Positions 44,851-56,800 of a DNA stretch of 64,000 nucleotides are shown piece by piece. The DNA comes from Macrosoma leucophasiata. Its lineage: Eukaryota > Arthropoda > Insecta > Lepidoptera > Hedylidae. The notes below the pieces were generated by a model, which was not told where the DNA came from, made no database searches, and saw nothing but the letters and a program-made list of their open reading frames with translations. The stretch is from positions 6,912,001 through 6,976,000 of the forward strand of contig JAWQUS010000009.1 in the NCBI GenBank assembly GCA_036365455.1. Reading direction: 5' to 3'. The first letter of the stretch is position 1; each line of letters starts with the position of its first letter. Both the position numbers and the translations under genes were made by a program.

Positions 44851-45230
44851 ATAATAATAATGGCAACCCATTATACGTCCCACTGCTGGGCACGAGTCTC
44901 TCCCCTTTTTGGGTGGAGGCCTGGAGCTTACTCCACCACGCTGCTCCAATGCGGGTTGGTGGAGATACGGGTTAGTGGCCAACTCGCTGTTGGATGTTTT
45001 TAAACCGCCCATAAGGCCTCCGACAAGATTTAATGACTGCTATCTACCCATAGCAACCGGGACCGATGGTTTAACGTGCCCTCCGAAGCACGGAAACGCT
45101 CATTTTAATTTGCCACTAGCGGTCACCCATCACACACCCGACCGCGTCCGTATCGCACAACCAAGTAGATTCAAAATTCAAAATAGATCGCTTACGATCT
45201 ATACCAGCCGTGGGGCCATGCGCGCTTCAT
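44851..45230 (-). repeat. Family B 5S-derived SINE, full length
   Basis: Complete, with an attattattatt tail and the best-preserved body (gcccataaggcctccgac). A short attcaaaattcaaaatag insertion sits in the 5S-like head at about 45168-45187. Confidence 0.88.
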
Positions 45231-45239
45231 AATAAAAAT

Positions 45240-45500
45240 CTGTTTGGTGGGTACTGTTGTTCACCCAGCAAATACACAAAGGCTATAGAATTATTTGTCC
45301 CGGTGTGGGTATCGAACCTGCGACCCTAACAGTCGCGCGAATTATGCGATTCTAACGCACCGCTGTACATACCTCTAATAACCATAATAACAATTGCAGT
45401 AAATAAAAAAAAATTAAAAAAAATGGAAAAAAAAAAGACACCGAGCAGAGGTCGAACCTGCGAACTCAGGATAACCAGTCCAGCCGCTTTTCCCCTGATG
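45240..45500 (-). repeat. Degenerate family D SINE and tRNA-like unit
   Basis: 45240-45362 keeps the family D B box (cgcaggttcgatacccac) and part of the body. 45407-45500 is a tRNA-like unit with a T-rich tail on the minus strand (cgcaggttcgacctctgc then tcttttttttttcc), like 20504-20580. Confidence 0.55.
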
Positions 45501-45737
45501 TTCAATCCTTACCCGAACTCAAACTGTTCTATTCAATTTTTTCTTTAATTTTAAACTCTATCTTAGTCACGGTTCTAAATTTTTATTTTACTGTCTCTAA
45601 TATTTCTGTGCAAATCATCAAAAAAAATTCGAGTATAATTCTCGAGGGTTGACAGATATTTATAAATTACAAACTAACCAGGCGAACTGCTTACCGCTTT
45701 AGAATTCAATTGAGAATCCAAGATTCGACAGGTACGA

Positions 45738-45935
45738 ACTTTTTGTATGGGCAAATAAAATTGTAGTTTTTACCGATTTTCTTACAATTTCTTCATATTT
45801 TCTCACTTTTAAAACCTTCCCTGGACTTTACTTACTACTTAGGTACTTCAAAACCAAAATTAGCCAAATTGATAAAGCCGTTCTCGAGTTTTAGCGAGAC
45901 TAACGAACAGCAATAGATTTTTATATTTAAAGAGG
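45738..45935 (+). repeat. LINE-tail repeat
   Basis: ttctcgagttttagcgagac and aacagcaatagatttttata match 52300-52360. This is the 3' end of an unidentified LINE. Confidence 0.6.
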
Positions 45936-47484
45936 TAGAGATATTTTAATTATTATAATACATCTCGCACGCACATCTGTCATTTTTATGTAGGTATCTA
46001 CTTAATACTTATTTATACACAAAGAACGCGTGTTGGTAATAAAATACACCTATTATCTAAATGTTTTTAAAATGATCACTTAATTCATAGTGGGCCAACA
46101 GGAATAGTAGAGAAATACATTATAATGTAACAATAGATTTATTTCACAAGTTACACAGTAAATTATTATTATATGCTTATTTATATAGCCTAGCCTATAT
46201 ATACAATGTCATATAAAATAACTTAGTCAAATTAAAATACATAGCTATATACACTTTTAACTTTATAACAAACAATTATCTAACTTACAGATTGAGCATT
46301 ATTTAGTGATATGTTTGCATGAATATGTATAATTAATTAACAAATATGTATACAACAATATATACAAATAGTAGGCAAATTATATTATGTATCTTTAGTA
46401 AATTTATTTACACAACACTAAACACTACTGAACTAATTAGGAATAAGGACTTTTTTAAGAGCCCTGCACAGCGACCATGTTAATTTATGACCAAGGGATT
46501 TTTATTTGAAGTACGTAAATTTAAATCATCTTTTAAAGTACAAAAGTTGTTTTAAACTTGTAGAAATCATATTTGCGGATTTTCTCACGTATGCCTTATA
46601 CTCCCAGCTTCTTCTCTGACCCGACGTTTCGTTCGCTTTCCAGCTACTGTGGTTAGGGGCAGACTGAGTACCTAGTGGTATACGCGAGAAAATCCGCACA
46701 TATTATTTCTACAATGTATGAAATACCCGTATGTATGAAACCTGCGAAAACGTTACTTTTAAACTTGCATGCACTGATAGTGAAACAACTATTTAAATAA
46801 AGGTTAATAAATCCGCCGATCGATATACAACTACTCTATTGAAATTTCTTTATTCTCACAATTTAATCGTACCTAAAACACAATTTCGTAAAAATTATGA
46901 AATATCATAATTTGACTAGATGCTAATCGAACATTTTAAATTTAATGATAGTCATTGACGATCAGGAAATTATTTGAATGCAACTACAATTCCTAATAGC
47001 TTATTGCATTCGAATATAGTCTAACTACAGATCATTATCATATTATTTTGTCAAGAAAGGTTATTTAAATGTTAAACAGTATTTAAATAAGTTTTTTCAC
47101 TAATTAAAACCGGTATCTAAGGCAGAGAATATGTAATATCTAAGGTCAAGAGAAGGACCACACTAGGTACTAGCAAATTGTTATTTGCGATACTACCTTT
47201 TATGCCTACTTTAATCGAAAAAAATATTGTTGAAAGACGTAAATGCTCCATAAGCACTAACGTCTTTGTACACGAAAAGACCCATTGTTATTTCAATGGC
47301 ATTTAGTAACTGCTTTGTTTAACCTTACTTGCTAAGGCTTTCTTTGGGCACACAAAAATAGGATAAAGAATTAACCAATGTCTACTTAAATAATTCTTTT
47401 TGTAACATAATCGGTTAGATTTTACTGTAGTATGAATTAAAATAGGTGCCTAATCTAATACATTCTTAGTGTGTTTTTTATTAG
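45936..47484. other. Intergenic stretch with one short element
   Basis: 46573-46755 is a partial relative of the insertion at 33213-33604, with TGCGGATTTTCTC and its inverse gagaaaatccgca about 105 bp apart. Outside it, AT-rich DNA without recognised genes. Confidence 0.45.
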
Positions 47485-48080
47485 GGTTCCGTAGTAAACA
47501 AGGAATCCATATAGTTTCGCCATGTCCGTTTGTCTGTCTGTCTGTCCGTCCTCGCTTTAGCGCAAAAACTATTAGTACTAGAAGCTTGAAATTTGGCACA
47601 AGTATACAACTTAATTAGGCCGACAAGGTGGTAGAATAAAAAAATGTTTTTTTTTTTATTTAGGGTATCTCCCCTTCATGTAACGCGCGGATACTTTTTT
47701 TTATTTTTTGTTTTTTAAATGTATAGTGTGGGATACCGTTGGATAGGTATAAAAAATATTAGGGGTGTGGAAACATCATTTTTCGATTCAGTTAACTGTT
47801 CGTGACTTATTAAGCTTTAAAGGGCCAATTTTCGTTAGAGTCAAGTGTCCCAACCCCTTCCGTCTAAACGGTTGTTGTTAAAAATTCAAACGTTACGGCA
47901 ATAGTAGCCACATATAATGAAATTAAAAGGAAAACTATCACACTTATGTTGGCTTTACAAGTTTGCGAGTTATAGTCGACCAAATTTATCTTACTCGAAA
48001 ATTTCCATACGAACAACTCCATAGAATTTTTTTTTCATTACATTTCTTACTCTGAAAATGCACTAAATACGGAACCCTAC
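47485..48080 (+). mobile_element. Family F element
   Basis: AGGGTTCCGTAGT start and TACGGAACCCTA end are inverted. The internal order (tgtctgtctgtccgtcc, gcgcaaaaactattag, ttaactgttcgtgac, gtcaagtgtccc) is collinear with 32762-33738 minus its nested insertion. No transposase frame. Confidence 0.75.
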
Positions 48081-48568
48081 ACTGCGCGTGGCTGTGATTG
48101 TGTACTTGAAGTGAATGTGATGTTAGGAGTATAATTGATACAAGTACCACTTAATTCTCTAGAAAAATCTCTTTGAATATGTCAAATTTGAATGACATTT
48201 GGAAAATTGTATGGTAATTAGATTTTTTTATTGTAATAGGGTAACAAAGCTGTTTCGACTCTTGCCACTATATTTTTGAGAGACATTATTTGATTTCCAT
48301 TTGTTTAATTTTAGCCAATGCGTGACAAAGGGTTCACAATGTACATAAACATTGAGTTTAGTAGCACGAAATTGAAATGCCCGACACATCGGCGCCAACT
48401 TACTGGATTCGTGACTAAATATTATATATTTGTTATTCAACATGAAACACTATTACTCCAGTTTGTATTGAATTGAGGCTGTGATATTATTTCACTTAAA
48501 AATCTGCTATTTTATGTACAGTTATTTGACATTATGTACTTTGGTGGTTGTTTGGTTGTGGTGGTTTG
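48081..48568. other. Stretch without recognised feature
   Basis: A 71-codon minus frame (48443-48228) has no recognisable domain. Confidence 0.3.
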
Positions 48569-48790
48569 ATGACCCGGTTGGTCTAACGGTGACAGATGAC
48601 CGTTCGATGCGAAGGGTCGCGGGTTCGATCCTCGCATCGGGACATATATTTGTATGGCCTACAGATATTTGTTTCGGGTGTGGGTGTTTGTGCATGTGTT
48701 GTTTGCATACAACGGCACCCACGACACAGGTTTATACCTTACTGTGGGGCTGTGAGTGTAAGCATATTTTATTATTTTTATTTATTTATT
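48569..48790 (+). repeat. Family D tRNA-headed SINE, full length
   Basis: Best copy: gacccggttggtctaacgg (A-box region), cgggttcgatcctcgc (B box), tattttattatttttattta tail. The open frames on both strands are not genes. A LINE-tail scrap (tactagcagctgcccgcaac) follows at 48794. Confidence 0.9.
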
Positions 48791-49039
48791 GTGTACTAGC
48801 AGCTGCCCGCAACGTCGTCTGCATGAAGGCTCTACAGCACCAAACAAAATAGTATTAAAATAGTATTAAATTAAAAGTATAAGTTTTTTTGCAAGTGAAG
48901 CAAGTGAAAGGAATCATATGGGAATCCTGCTGAGTTCAGTCATAAGATGTAACTAAAGGAAATAGAGAAAATAATGCAGGAATATATTCCCGGACACAAA
49001 AGAGTAAAAATACGTACAAAAGTATCAAACCTTACAACA

Positions 49040-51112
49040 CTTTCCTATAAACTACGTTGGTAGTTATTCTGCCAGGAGCCAAAATGTAAAGAGAGACAGG
49101 GCTGGTAATGCGACGTACAGTTGCCCGTGTGAGAAACAACTTGTCCTGAGGTTAACATCCGCTGACCTCAGTGTCTGCCCCTGCGACTTATTGATGGTCA
49201 TCGCGAAGCAAACATTCAACTGTACGCGCTTGAACTGGAATGTGTAGTTATGCGGTATGAGGGGAATGCGTGGTATAAATACTGCCTCGCCAATGCCGGG
49301 TCCCGTTATACAACTTCGGAAGAGATAAGTTCCGAAGAAGCATAATCGGGACACCTACCTTCAGCTTGATGGTATGCGATGGAAGTCCGCTTGCTGACAG
49401 GAAATTCAGAAATGCCATGGGATAATGTGTGGCGTCATCTTGCTCGACGACAGTATTCATGGAGGTAAAGACCACTTCATTGCCTTTTAATTGCTGCAGC
49501 CTGATCATTTTTGGGCCTCAAAATGGCCCGCTTACACACCCAAAACGTCGTATTCTGCTGGTGCGGTATACGACTAATGTCCCCGTAGACACCGAGAATG
49601 AGTTCTTCTCACCTGGATACATCTCTGTCGAGAGACTCTGGAAACACCAGCTATCCACCTCTCTCTTCTGGTAGAGTGCTTCCGCGAAGATTTAGAAGGA
49701 CATCGGAAAATTCTTGATCACGTGCATTGTCGTCGAGCCGAGCTCTCATATTAATGGTCAAGCGCAGCGTAGGTACAAACTCGTTAAGATCGTTTCAACA
49801 ATTCATCATTAATCTCGTTAGCCCTCGATCTTCACGTCATCACGGGAAGCGTTTGCCAGATATCAGTGAACAGTAATGTGACACCACCCACTTTCGTTCC
49901 TGCGGATGTCCTGCAGGGTTCTGTCCACGGCCTCAACTGCCTTTCTATTGGCCATCGTACACTCATCCCATACAACCAGAGAGCAATCCTTGAGCACGTG
50001 TCCCTTATCACTGTTACATGACACACCAAAAACAGTCATTTCGGCGCCTCTCTAAATATAAGGGAATTTTAAACATGGCATGTACTGTCTTGCTACCCGG
50101 AAGCAGTGTGGCAGCAATTCCCCACGATGCTACAGCAATAGCAATTTTGCCTTGCCTCCTGACCTCTGCAGGCATGCCAGTGATAACAAATGTTTTTCCT
50201 GTTCCACCAGGAGCATCCAAAATCCAGGAGAAAAACATTTGACCCTGGTTTTGCCCAACGCTTTCAAGGACGGTATCATAAATTTGTTTTTGCTCCGAAG
50301 AGAAGCGACATGGTGATTTGTTTTTTTTTTTATGTTATGGAATTTGTAAACAAGCTTGCAGTTCACATTGATGTTAAGTGATGACTGCAGCCTATAGACA
50401 CCCACAGAAAGACCAAGGTCAAAATGCAGATGCGTTACCACTCCTGAGGCGTAAGGTGTTATGCCTCTGTGCCGGAAATTACAGGGCCGTACATTACCAC
50501 CTGACCGGAACACGATAGTGCTGAACACTACCATTTAGCGGCAAGTATATTAGGTAATGCGGTGGTGCCTACGCCCGCGAGCTCCGTCACTGGAGCTCTA
50601 CCACCAGTAAAATTTAAATTTCGCCCGGATCGTAATTTGTCTCAGCGTTATACTCCCAATTTCTACGGTCTTGATGCGGTGATGATTTGGGGAGCTGGTA
50701 ACCCATATTCGATAGTTCAATCGGTGGTGGAAATGACCACATCTTGAAATGAATTAATACAGGTGTTCAGCATGCGTTCATTAGTTACTTCGACTTCGTC
50801 TCCAGTAGCACGTGTCTCAAAGCTCGAAGAAAATCTTCAGACAGATGATGGCGATATTTCTCCGTCACTGACGCTTGCCTCCGCGAGGATGTAATCCCAG
50901 TTTTGGTAACCGTCGAGAAGGTGACGTGCTACGCAGGCTGCGTGGTAAGTGGCATACTCCACGCCATCAAATGTCCTCAGAAAAGTGAAATACGTTGGGC
51001 CTCGGACCGTGTGAAGTAACAACCGCAGGAAATAGCTTTCGCCATTATTTGGATGCACGATACCTATAAACCTTACCCAATGCGGAGTCCTTGAAAATTT
51101 TCGGATATTCAT
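49040..51112 (-). pseudogene. Helitron PIF1-type helicase, decayed
   Basis: Collinear minus-strand blocks of the helicase half of a Helitron Rep/Hel protein. The upstream block (51112-50837) has HPNNGESYFLRLLLHTVRG and VEYATYHAACVARHLL. The Walker A block (50238-50014) has DAPGGTGKTFVITG and later GSKTVHAMFKIPL. Next is LLFTDIWQTLPV-like sequence (50029-49832), where the usual GDFRQ is altered. QQLKGNEVVFTSMNTV and LKVGVPIMLLRNL follow (49508-49248). The final AMTINKSQGQTL and GQLYVALPALS (49354-49064) are the SF1 motif V and VI region. Frames are broken by several shifts and by the family A insertion at 50320-50608. The rolling-circle Rep domain and TC..CTRR ends were not found. Confidence 0.88.
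50320..50608 (-). repeat. Family A retroposon inside the Helitron remnant
   Basis: Full-length minus copy (tail tttttttttttatgttatgg; 5' end ctctaccaccagt). It separates the Walker A block from the upstream helicase block, so it post-dates the Helitron. Confidence 0.87.
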
Positions 51113-51114
51113 GC

Positions 51115-51895
51115 AAAATTTGTAAATAGTAAATCCATTAAGATTCCGTACTTTTTGAGTTTAGCTCGCACATACATACAGACAAACAACAACAGACAAA
51201 ACAAACACTATATTTGGCTTCGATATCGATAGTAGATCACGCCCCAAGTATTCTTTAAAACAAAAAAAACAATGTACAGTTTTGACTTTCCTACGATTTT
51301 AAAGATTTACAGCTCTTACCCCGTAGGAGATAGCGTGATAATAATAATATGTAGTCTATATGTTGATCGACCTGTTAGTAATAATCATGCAAAATTAACT
51401 TCAAATTTTGCATGAATATTACTAACAGGAGCCATTTAGTAGATACTTTTTTTAGTTTAGCCCGCACATACATACAGACAAACAGACAAAAAATCTGAAA
51501 ATAATATTTTTGGCTTCGATGTCTATTGTAGATCACGTCCCAAGTATGCTTTTAAAAAATATTCAATGTATAGTTTTGACTTTCCTACGATTTTATTAAT
51601 GAAGAGATTCCTGTGGGGATGAGGGATTTTCCCGCAGTAAAAAGTAGCTTTAATGTTGGCCAGGCTTAGTATCTATACACCACAAAAAGTTTCATTCGAA
51701 TCCGTCCAGTATCTTCGGAGATTAGCCTGGACAAAGGGACAAACAGACAAACAGACAGACAATAAAATTAAAAATCATAGAAAAGTGTTCTAATACTATT
51801 TTAACATCGCCCCCAATTAGTTTTTCGTAAATATATACAATGTACAGACACACGGGTTTTACTGTTTTATTATACGTATAGATTTAAAAAGTTAT
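51115..51895 (+). repeat. LINE 3'-tail repeats, partly tandem
   Basis: 51125-51300 (ttccgtactttttgagtttag, tacatacagacaaacaa, ggcttcgatatcgatag) recurs at 51430-51597 with moderate identity. Between them is a 26-bp-arm hairpin (51371-51396 and 51404-51429, loop aacttca, one mismatch). 51600-51895 is a further tail-like segment with aaacagacaaacagacag. Confidence 0.6.
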
Positions 51896-52121
51896 TATTT
51901 TAGTATGTCTATAAGTTGCCTCAGTACCTTTACCTAGTTTAATGACAGCAGACCGGTGGTATAAAAGTTATGTGCTAAAGGGATTTTAAAAATTGAAGTT
52001 AGGTTATCATTCATATAAAAAGGCAATCATTTCATTTCAGGTACGTAAAATATTGGAGACGACGGTATTCACATGCGGCTCGCCGAAGACATCTTTAGGT
52101 GACTATGGTATTTTTATTTTT

Positions 52122-52368
52122 GACTAGCTGACTCGGCAACCTTCGTATTGCCACACAATGAAATAATGTGTCAAAGGTTTGATAGATACGGATTATTTGT
52201 AGGGGAAATGAATTTGTGGTTTTTAAATTAATATTTTCTTACCTTTTAAGCCTGTCCAGGAACCTTCCAAAAATGATTCAAAACCAGAATTATCCAAATC
52301 GGTCCAGCCGTTCTCGAATTTTAGCGAGACTAACAAACAGCAATAAATTTTTATATATAACGATACCA
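52122..52368 (+). repeat. LINE-tail repeat
   Basis: gactagctgactcggcaacc to gcaataaatttttatatata, sharing the ttctcgaattttagcgagac block with 45738-45935. Confidence 0.6.
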
Positions 52369-52857
52369 TGACAATGCAAAGTTGAGTCATAGAACTTGGA
52401 CTTCCATGGAATATACTATTTGCTTCGAATCAACACTCACAGAGTAGGTACCCTCCAGATGATAGACACAGTGTCCTTACAATACAATTTTTACTAAGAA
52501 ATCCGACAGAATTATAAGTAGGTAATGAGTGCACGTGGAGATTTAGGGCTCTGTCAAATTAAAGGCTTTGAGTCGTGCACAGGACGATAATTATACCACT
52601 CCGTCGCCATAGCAGGCCGACATTAAATGCTTAATTTGAAAAAGTCCATAGTCAGAAGAAGACAGATAGATTCATAGCAATCTAAAACACTCTATATAGA
52701 GTAATGAAAAATTATTTTCTAAGCAACATTATCAAAGCATGCATGAATTTGAAAATGAAAGAGGTTATAAACAATGGAGATTTTTTTAATATTCAGCGAA
52801 GGTTTTTTAAATCGAATAATAACTTTGACTAGATACACATAAAGTTTACAGTTATTT

Positions 52858-52861
<4 letters not shown>

Positions 52862-52909
<48 letters not shown>
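52862..52909. repeat. (AT)n dinucleotide microsatellite
   Basis: About 24 uninterrupted AT units. The isoleucine/tyrosine frame over it is an artefact. Confidence 0.95.
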
Positions 52910-52913
<4 letters not shown>

Positions 52914-53806
52914 GTGGATTAAAGAATAAAAATCTGGGCTCGTCGGCGACATACTTTTCTTTTCTTAAATATTATTATTGTAATGAAGACTCGAAGAAAG
53001 AAATAAGTTTATTGTTAATGTTAAAATGTATATGTAATATTAGGTATGTTGTGTTAATTCAATGAAATAAAATATTATTCGCAACGTTGATAATCGTTAT
53101 GGATAAAGCATAGATGTAAATATGAAAAAGTACTAGATGTACCTATATAACACTTTAATTTCATAGGTACAGATCTCAACAAATATTAGATAGATAGAGA
53201 ATATTTGTCAAATGACATTAAAAGGCCCCAGGCTACTCCTACAATGTTGAAAGTTTTTGTACGGTGACTAGATAAATCTATCGATACATAGACACTTCTT
53301 TGCATTCTCGATTTTGAATAAGTCAATTCAGATAGATTTTGTATTATAATTTAAACTAAGCACACATTTCATATATACATTCGATCGGTCGCGATACCAT
53401 TTGTGTTTGAAAACCATTTTTTCGCTACACTATTCGTATTTACCTACTCGTTATTTCTTGTACATCATTATGCACTTTACTTACACTGTATACTAGAGGT
53501 CATAGCATAAGCTATACCTTTTCTCGGGTGTGAAAATTAAAGGCAAGAATAAGATTTCAAATCTGATCTAAAATTACAAAAAGTTAGAAAAAGTAGGTAA
53601 TTTAGATACAATTTTTCCTATCAATCTATTCTAAAATTGATGTTGTATTCCAAATTTGATTTTTGTACTTATGATTATTGAATTATTTTGATTTCTGAAT
53701 TACAGCTGCATTCAAACTTCAGACTAATATAATTGATTTACTGTACGTACGTAATAAATACGTATAATCATAGTTTCAACCTTAATTGAAATATCAAATC
53801 AAAACC
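52910..53806. other. 3' flank of the second transporter gene
   Basis: AT-rich. No repeat copy recognised; presumably 3' UTR and intergenic DNA of the gene whose stop codon is at 53807. Confidence 0.35.
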
Positions 53807-56800
53807 TCAGTTTATGATTTTACGTTCCTTTCTTTCATATTTTCTACACTGGACAATCTTTATGATTCCCTCTACAGTCCAAGGTATGACGCAACATAAA
53901 TTACATACTGTGAGCATGAGGAAGGCGATGATGTAGCTGCCCGTATAGTCTCGGATGAAACCTGAAACAAATAACAAACATTATGGTTCAGTCTAACTGC
54001 CTCGGTGGCTTAGCGCTAAACAGTAAGTACTGCAGTACAACAACGACAATATTATTTATTGTACACCATTACAGAGATTAATAAGGTAAACAGAAAATAA
54101 CAAAAAAAAAAGTACTATTGGCGGCCCTATCGCTAAGAGAGCGATCTCTTCCAGGCAACCAATGAATACAAGAGAAATAATTATAAATAATCAAACAGTA
54201 GGGTGTACAAAAAACTAAAAAGAAGAAGAAAAGAATATATAGTAAAGAAGAATGAAGGTACAAATTATACACATAAACAAAACCAAAGACTACTATAATG
54301 ATGATAACATGAACACTCACAATAGGTACATTAAGTTTGGGACAGTAAAAAAGTTGACTAACATTTATTTTTAACTTGAATTAAAATGAATCAATAGAGG
54401 GAGCCTGCTTGATATTAAGTGGTAGTAAGTTCCATAACCGGACTGCCTCAGCCGCAAAAGATTTGTCGTAGAAATTTGAATGATGGAGTTTTGAGACGTA
54501 AATTTGCAAAAGAACGTAAGGAACAGGAATAGGACGATAAGAACACAAATATATCTTTAAGGTTATATATATAAGGAGAGATTATTTGGATTAAATAACA
54601 CGCAGTAAAGAAGAGAAAGTATCTGTGTTTTCCGACGAAGGTGAATGGGGAGCCACTTGAGACGATTACGATATTCAGAAACATGGTCATATTTGCGAAG
54701 ACCAAATACGAACCTGATAATAGGTAGCGCAATTCTAATAGGTATGAAGAGAAAGTTGCGTAATCTTCTCAATTAACCAATAGTGCCAAACCCCTTCCTG
54801 CTAACATCACACAACTGAGGAGAACACGAAAGGGATTGGTCAAGTATTATTATACTTAAATTTTTAACTATGTTACTAAAGGGAATAAGAATACCATCGA
54901 AGATTACTCGAGGCAGCTTATCCCAATCGATTTTACTAACCATTCTGGAGCTGTCCATAATACTCAGTTGCGTTTTCTCTGAATTCTACTGGAGACCAAA
55001 CGAATAGCTAGCTAATAGAAGTATACTCTACTAGAAAGCTGCCAGAGCACCCGTGGAAGAGGAGTAAAAAAAAATGATGAATGAATGATTTTATTAGCGA
55101 AGGTACATAATAATACTTTTTTAAATGTTCTTACAATCTTTACAATTATTGTAAATCAAGAGAAACTCTCTTGTACTCCTGATGTACTAGTCATGACCAC
55201 CCTTTTATTATCTATCGTATTATTAATTTAATTCTTATTATTACAAGTTTTTTTTCAAGTTTGACATAGCTTGAGATCTATCTGCCGAAAAATGGCAGCG
55301 TAACATATGTAGTATGTATAGTATTAAAAAGCCAGCTCTGTGGCATTTGTGACAAAATTACAGCACAGACGCTTATTTCCGAAACTCTACATTATTACAT
55401 GACCTTATTATTTATTATATATATGAAACTCTACATGAAATAAGTCATCTATACAAATAAATAAAATTGGTGTGTCTGTTTGTAATATTAAAATAACCGC
55501 TTTTTACTAAATGCATATGTATACACGGTACATATACCAAAACATCATTTTTTACAATTTTTGTCTGTCTGTCTGTTTGGCGGGGCTAATCTTGGGAACG
55601 GCTGGACCGATTTAACTTAGGCTACTTTTATCCTCATACATCTATACACACATACATACAAATAAGTGGAATTGGAGTGTATCCGACTTTAACGGAACTT
55701 CCACGGGTGGGCAGCTGATGTAATAAGGAGTAACTTAGGCTACTTTTAACTCCATACATACATACATACCTACATACAAATAAGTAGAATTGCAGTGTAT
55801 CCGACTTTGACGGGACTTCCACGGGCAGGTAGCTGATGTAATCTTAGGCTACTTTTATCTCGATACGTACATATCTACATACATAATTGCAAACAAATAA
55901 ATAGAATTTGAGTGCATCCGACTTTGACGGGACTTCCACGGGTAGGTAGCTGATGTGATTAGGAGTAACATAAGCTACTTTTATCTCCATACATCCACAC
56001 ATACATACATACCAACATACAAATAAGTAGAATAGGACTGTATCTGACTTTGACGGGACTTCCACGGGTAGGTAGCTGATATAATAAGGAGTAATTTAGG
56101 CTACTTTTATCTCCAGAGAACAAATGCAAGGGTAGTAGTAGATGATGCAGTGTTAGAACAGGTTGATGAAATTGTATATCTTGGATGTGCTTTTAGCAAG
56201 GATGGTAGGTACACCACTGCCATAGAAAGAAGAGTGCTTGCTGGAATTGCGTGAATGGAGCGTTGGGTAAGCTGCTAGAATCTAAACATCTCAGCCAGTG
56301 GGCTCGACTAGCCGTACATAATGCTGTACTTACTCCAACGCTTTTATATGGAAGCGAGAGCTGGGTATGCAGGAAAAAGTATGAAAGTAAGTTGAACGCG
56401 GTCAAGATGAGATCTTTGCGCAAGATCTGCGGTGTATCACTCACCAATCGCGTTCGTAATGAAGATGTAAGAAAGAGACTTTGTGTGAATGATAGTATCG
56501 GTGTAAAAATGAAAAAAGGCATGCTCCGATGGTTCGGGCATATAGAAAGAATGTCGAATGAGCGAATGACTAAACAGATATACAATGCGAATGTGGATGG
56601 TTGCAGAGGCCCAGGAAGACCAAGGCTGACCTACCATGACCAAATAGGTCGAGTTCTGTCTGATGGTGGGTTCAAAAGTCTTAGGAATCGGCGTGCATGT
56701 ATGAAGAGAATGATGAAGGTAGACGAGGCACGAGAGGTTTGTCTGAACCGGGATATCTGGCGCTCTACACTCTCTGCCTACCCCGTTAGGGACCTGGCGT

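Noticed and set aside
48481..48852. 123-codon plus-strand frame
   Set aside because: It coincides with a full-length family D SINE, including its Pol III boxes.
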